From: Gammaproteobacteria bacterium
Lineage (GTDB): Bacteria; Pseudomonadota; Gammaproteobacteria; Competibacterales; Competibacteraceae
Assembly: GCA_024235135.1 (NCBI GenBank)
Contig: JACKMZ010000011.1
Coordinates: 1-64,000 of the forward strand
Reading direction: 5' to 3'
Length of the DNA stretch: 64,000 nt
Positions 61,721-64,000 of the stretch are shown here, one piece after another (position 1 is the stretch's first letter; each line of letters begins with the position of its first letter). A model generated the notes under the pieces. It was not told where the DNA came from. It saw only the letters and a program-made list of their open reading frames with translations, and did no database searches. The position numbers were made by a program, and so were the translations under genes.

Positions 61721-62686
61721 TCACCCTTGCCTGAAGAACGTTCTCAATTCCTGCCTAAGCGCCTGATTTTCGGCCCCGGTTCCCGCATGATCGAAGTGCC
61801 CGGATTGCAGTACGAACAATTGCTTCGGTCCGCCCAGGGCATTGTGAATCGAATATTGGCCAGGCGGCGGCACGGCGGGATCGAACAAAGCCGCGGCCAC
61901 GTGAACGGGAATGTGGACGCGCCGCGCCGCCGCCGCTCCGTCGTAGTAGCGCAGAACTTCGAGCACGTCCGCGTGCCGCCGGTGATAGCCCCGCACGGCT
62001 TCGCCGCTGCCCACGCAAGGGCATTGCAACCGTAGCGGATGATTGCCGAAACTGGGGACGTTCAGATGGGCGCGTTTGAAACGTTCGTCCCAGGCCAGCC
62101 CCAAAGCCCCCATGCCGCCGCCGAAGCTGATACCGAGATAATCGAGATGCCCCGCCGCCGCTGGAACCAGTTCGCCCAGCGCCGTGGCGGCGCACCACAG
62201 GGAATCGGCTACGCAGCGTCCCAGCAGATAGGCATGACGATTTTGAATACCGTGCAGGACATGTTTGTTCGGGTCCGCGGAAATAGCCGGCGTCGCACTG
62301 CGGGACAGCCCGCGCGCGCAAGGAAACAGCCAAGCCGAGCGGCCAATCGGGATGTCCCAATCCGGGCCATCGCGGCCACCATATCCGTGGCCGATCACCG
62401 CCCCGCGCTCCACGGGTTCATGGCGGGGCAACACCAACCAGCCGCGCACCCGGAACCGATCCAACGAAAAAAACTCCACATCGAACAAGCGCCAGGCGTC
62501 TTGTCTTGAATCGACTTCGTACAGGGCCGGCTGGACATCGACCTGGCGGGCGGTTGCGTACAGGTTCCGCCAGAAGGCGACGAAATCGTCCGGCTCCTCG
62601 GGTGCGCTTACCTCAAGCAAACGGTCGAGGTCGTAACCGTAGCGGGGATCGAAGGGAAAGGAATGATGGAACTGGATCACGGACAT
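61721..62686 (-). CDS. Acetylxylan-esterase-like (AXE1) hydrolase
   Basis: This 321-residue hydrolase resembles the AXE1/cephalosporin-C deacetylase family. PEEPDDFVAFWRNLYATARQVDVQPALYEVDS and VEFFSLDRFRVRGWLVLPRHEPVERGAVIGHGYGGRDGP form the front half, DYLGISFGGGMGALGLAWDERF holds the nucleophile Ser, ALFDPAVPPPGQYSIHNALGG the Asp, and LQSGHFDHAG the His. The start at 62686 (MSVIQFHH) is chosen by family length. A start at 62749 would add 21 residues of weakly signal-like sequence and cannot be excluded. Confidence 0.8.
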   Translation of the reverse strand: MSVIQFHHSFPFDPRYGYDLDRLLEVSAPEEPDDFVAFWRNLYATARQVDVQPALYEVDSRQDAWRLFDVEFFSLDRFRVRGWLVLPRHEPVERGAVIGHGYGGRDGPDWDIPIGRSAWLFPCARGLSRSATPAISADPNKHVLHGIQNRHAYLLGRCVADSLWCAATALGELVPAAAGHLDYLGISFGGGMGALGLAWDERFKRAHLNVPSFGNHPLRLQCPCVGSGEAVRGYHRRHADVLEVLRYYDGAAAARRVHIPVHVAAALFDPAVPPPGQYSIHNALGGPKQLFVLQSGHFDHAGTGAENQALRQELRTFFRQG

Positions 62687-62853
62687 GGCGGCCTCGGCTC
62701 TTTCGACAGGGGCTGTAGCGGGAAGGGCCATAATAAAGCCGATTGTCATGACAAGGCGATGACGGCGATACAAGCGATATACTGGCCTTCCCGGCCGCGC
62801 CGGATTCTGAAACGCGCGCGACCGTCTAGGCGACAACCGAGGAGATTGACGAT

Positions 62854-63510
62854 TTGGAACCCAAATTCTGGCATGACCGCTGGCACAAGAACGAGATTGG
62901 CTTCCACCAGGAAACCGGTAATCCGCATTTACGGGCGTTCTGGGCCAGCCTGGGCTTGACCGCCCGGCATCACGTCTTTGTCCCACTCTGTGGTAAAAGT
63001 CGGGACATGATCTGGTTGGCGGAGCAAGGCCATACGGTCCTGGGTGTGGAACTCAGCGAGATCGCCGTGCGGGATTTTTTCCGCGAGCAGGCGTTGACGC
63101 CGAAAAAATCCTCCGCCGGACCGTTCGAAGTCTGGGAAATCGACGAGCTACGCCTGTTATGCGGTGATTTCTTCGACCTGCAAGCCACCGATCTGAGCGA
63201 TGTGGACGGCGTGTACGATCGGGCTTCGTTAATCGCCTTGCCGGAGGACATGCGCAAGGGCTATGTCCGACACTTGCTGAAGATTCTACCGCCCGACGCA
63301 CCCCTGCTGCTGGTGACCCTGGAATACCCACAGGAAACGATGAACGGCCCGCCCTTCTCGGTCCACGAGGAAGAAGTGCACGCACTGTATGGCGCGCGCT
63401 ATGCGGTGGAGTTGCTCAAGACGCACGATGGCCTGGCGGAAAGTCCACGCTTTCGGGATCGCGGACTGCCCTTTATGCACGAGAAAGTGTTTCACCTCAG
63501 GCCCCGTTGA
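62854..63510 (+). CDS. tpm: Thiopurine S-methyltransferase family protein
   Basis: This 218-residue SAM-dependent methyltransferase of the TPMT family begins (TTG start read as Met) EPKFWHDRWHKNEIGFHQETGNPHL, the family hallmark, followed by VFVPLCGKSRDMIWLAEQGHTVLGVELSEIAVRDFF for SAM binding and YDRASLIALPEDMRKGYV. Bacterial TPMTs methylate selenium, tellurium or thiopurine compounds. A GAGGAG site nine bases upstream supports the TTG at 62854. It is divergent from the AXE1-like esterase. Confidence 0.92.
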   Translation: MEPKFWHDRWHKNEIGFHQETGNPHLRAFWASLGLTARHHVFVPLCGKSRDMIWLAEQGHTVLGVELSEIAVRDFFREQALTPKKSSAGPFEVWEIDELRLLCGDFFDLQATDLSDVDGVYDRASLIALPEDMRKGYVRHLLKILPPDAPLLLVTLEYPQETMNGPPFSVHEEEVHALYGARYAVELLKTHDGLAESPRFRDRGLPFMHEKVFHLRPR

Positions 63511-63639
63511 ACCGTTTTCCGGCTAGGATGCACCGCAACCCAGGCCGGTTACCAAAACCGATGACGAACTGATGTGGCGGGTATTTTGCAATCCCTTCGC
63601 CCGGAATCCGATCAAATCGCTTTCAACGAGGTCAACGCC

Positions 63640-64000
63640 ATGTCAAAACCTTTTACCGTACCGACCAAAGCTCGATACCTCAACGCCGAGGAATGGAAGA
63701 TCGTTCAGCGCGTATTCGGAGATACGTTGCCCGCCTACTCGCGCATCATCATTACGAACGGTGCGATGGGGGAGGACCGGGCGATCGTACTCTCGACCTC
63801 GGCAATTACGAGTGTGCTGGGTTCCGCTGCCGCCACCGCGATTTTGGGCGTCGTCGGAACCCTCGTAGGACAGGCTGCCCTTTACCTGACGAGTTTTTTG
63901 AACCTGGGTTACCTGATCAACGTCGGACCCGCAGCCTATCGGGATTTATCGAACTGGGTCGATCAAACGCGGGACGACGACGCCGAAGGGCGACTGTTGG
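63640..64000 (+). CDS. Partial hypothetical protein, runs off the window
   Basis: The frame opens at an ATG at 63640, reads MSKPFTVPTKARYLNAEEWKIVQRVFGDTLPAYSRIIITNG and stays open for 120 codons to the window end. A Gly/Ala-rich hydrophobic stretch (about residues 62-95, ITSVLGSAAATAILGVVGTLVG) could be a membrane helix or glycine-zipper region. I do not recognise the family; ten or so residues resemble the start of some DUF4157/eCIS-type or phage-tail-associated proteins, but too little is visible. Confidence 0.6.
   Translation, partial: MSKPFTVPTKARYLNAEEWKIVQRVFGDTLPAYSRIIITNGAMGEDRAIVLSTSAITSVLGSAAATAILGVVGTLVGQAALYLTSFLNLGYLINVGPAAYRDLSNWVDQTRDDDAEGRLL

Overview
The window reads as chromosomal DNA of a gammaproteobacterium with moderately high GC (my visual estimate is roughly 55-60%). 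The lineage is an inference from gene content: a type I-F CRISPR remnant, a MacAB-TolC type efflux operon under a CpxRA-like two-component system, AhpC/AhpF, a RegA/PrrA-like regulator, and secreted proteins with GEVEDY and gingipain-like domains. A free-living aquatic or wastewater relative of the Chromatiales, Methylococcales or Competibacteraceae would fit, but no rRNA or other marker settles it.

Layout. 1-1105 is a wrecked type I-F CRISPR-Cas locus: seven 28-bp repeats between a truncated VOC gene and fused remnants of cas1 and cas2-3. 1107-8330 carries YciI, GFA, phytochelatin synthase-like, DUF2061, an MFS carrier, a secreted metallophosphoesterase and an unrecognised protein. 8329-10535 is a divergent tyrosine recombinase / KfrA-like coiled-coil pair resembling the TnpS-TnpT cointegrate-resolution module of Tn4651-type transposons, without a transposase. 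10572-14000 holds a TPR-like protein, a SLAC1/TehA channel and two proteins in an AT-richer stretch. One of these two looks like a stand-alone copy of the lyase domain that begins class III/IV lanthipeptide synthetases (OspF/SpvC fold). 14163-16479 is ahpC and ahpF with a candidate OxyR half-site. 17158-21603 is a very large secreted C25 (gingipain-type) peptidase followed by a 60-residue peptide with a textbook lasso-peptide leader and a plausible 18-residue core, but no maturation enzymes.

22234-30799 is a regulatory and efflux block. A response regulator, histidine kinase and DUF924 protein form one operon, divergent from an outer-membrane lipoprotein, a periplasmic adaptor and a split MacB-type ABC transporter whose genes overlap by a few bases. 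Four helically phased CTTTAC repeats lie between them. 30841-39092 contains Uma2, a cyclic-nucleotide-binding protein, a RegA-like regulator that has Asn at the phospho-acceptor position, cardiolipin synthase, dienelactone hydrolase, a patatin and a GH77 4-alpha-glucanotransferase-like enzyme.

39113-46105 contains two secreted proteins on opposite strands that share four copies of a 135-150 residue module, with SRPBCC, isochorismatase-like and small exported proteins between them. 46197-50819 is a 1540-residue CheB-CheR-PAS-GGDEF-EAL fusion. 51381-54491 is a secreted beta-propeller/phosphoesterase. 54767-59249 is an AT-richer cell-surface carbohydrate cluster (DUF4038 glycosidase, GT2-GtrA, GT-C-like membrane protein). 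The right end has a LuxR-type regulator, two esterases, thiopurine methyltransferase and a partial protein running off the edge.

The strongest leads for undescribed biology are the orphan lasso-type precursor beside the C25 peptidase, the solo LanL-type lyase domain, the shared FLESP/RGWVC module, the Asn-substituted RegA-like receiver and the collapsed I-F locus.
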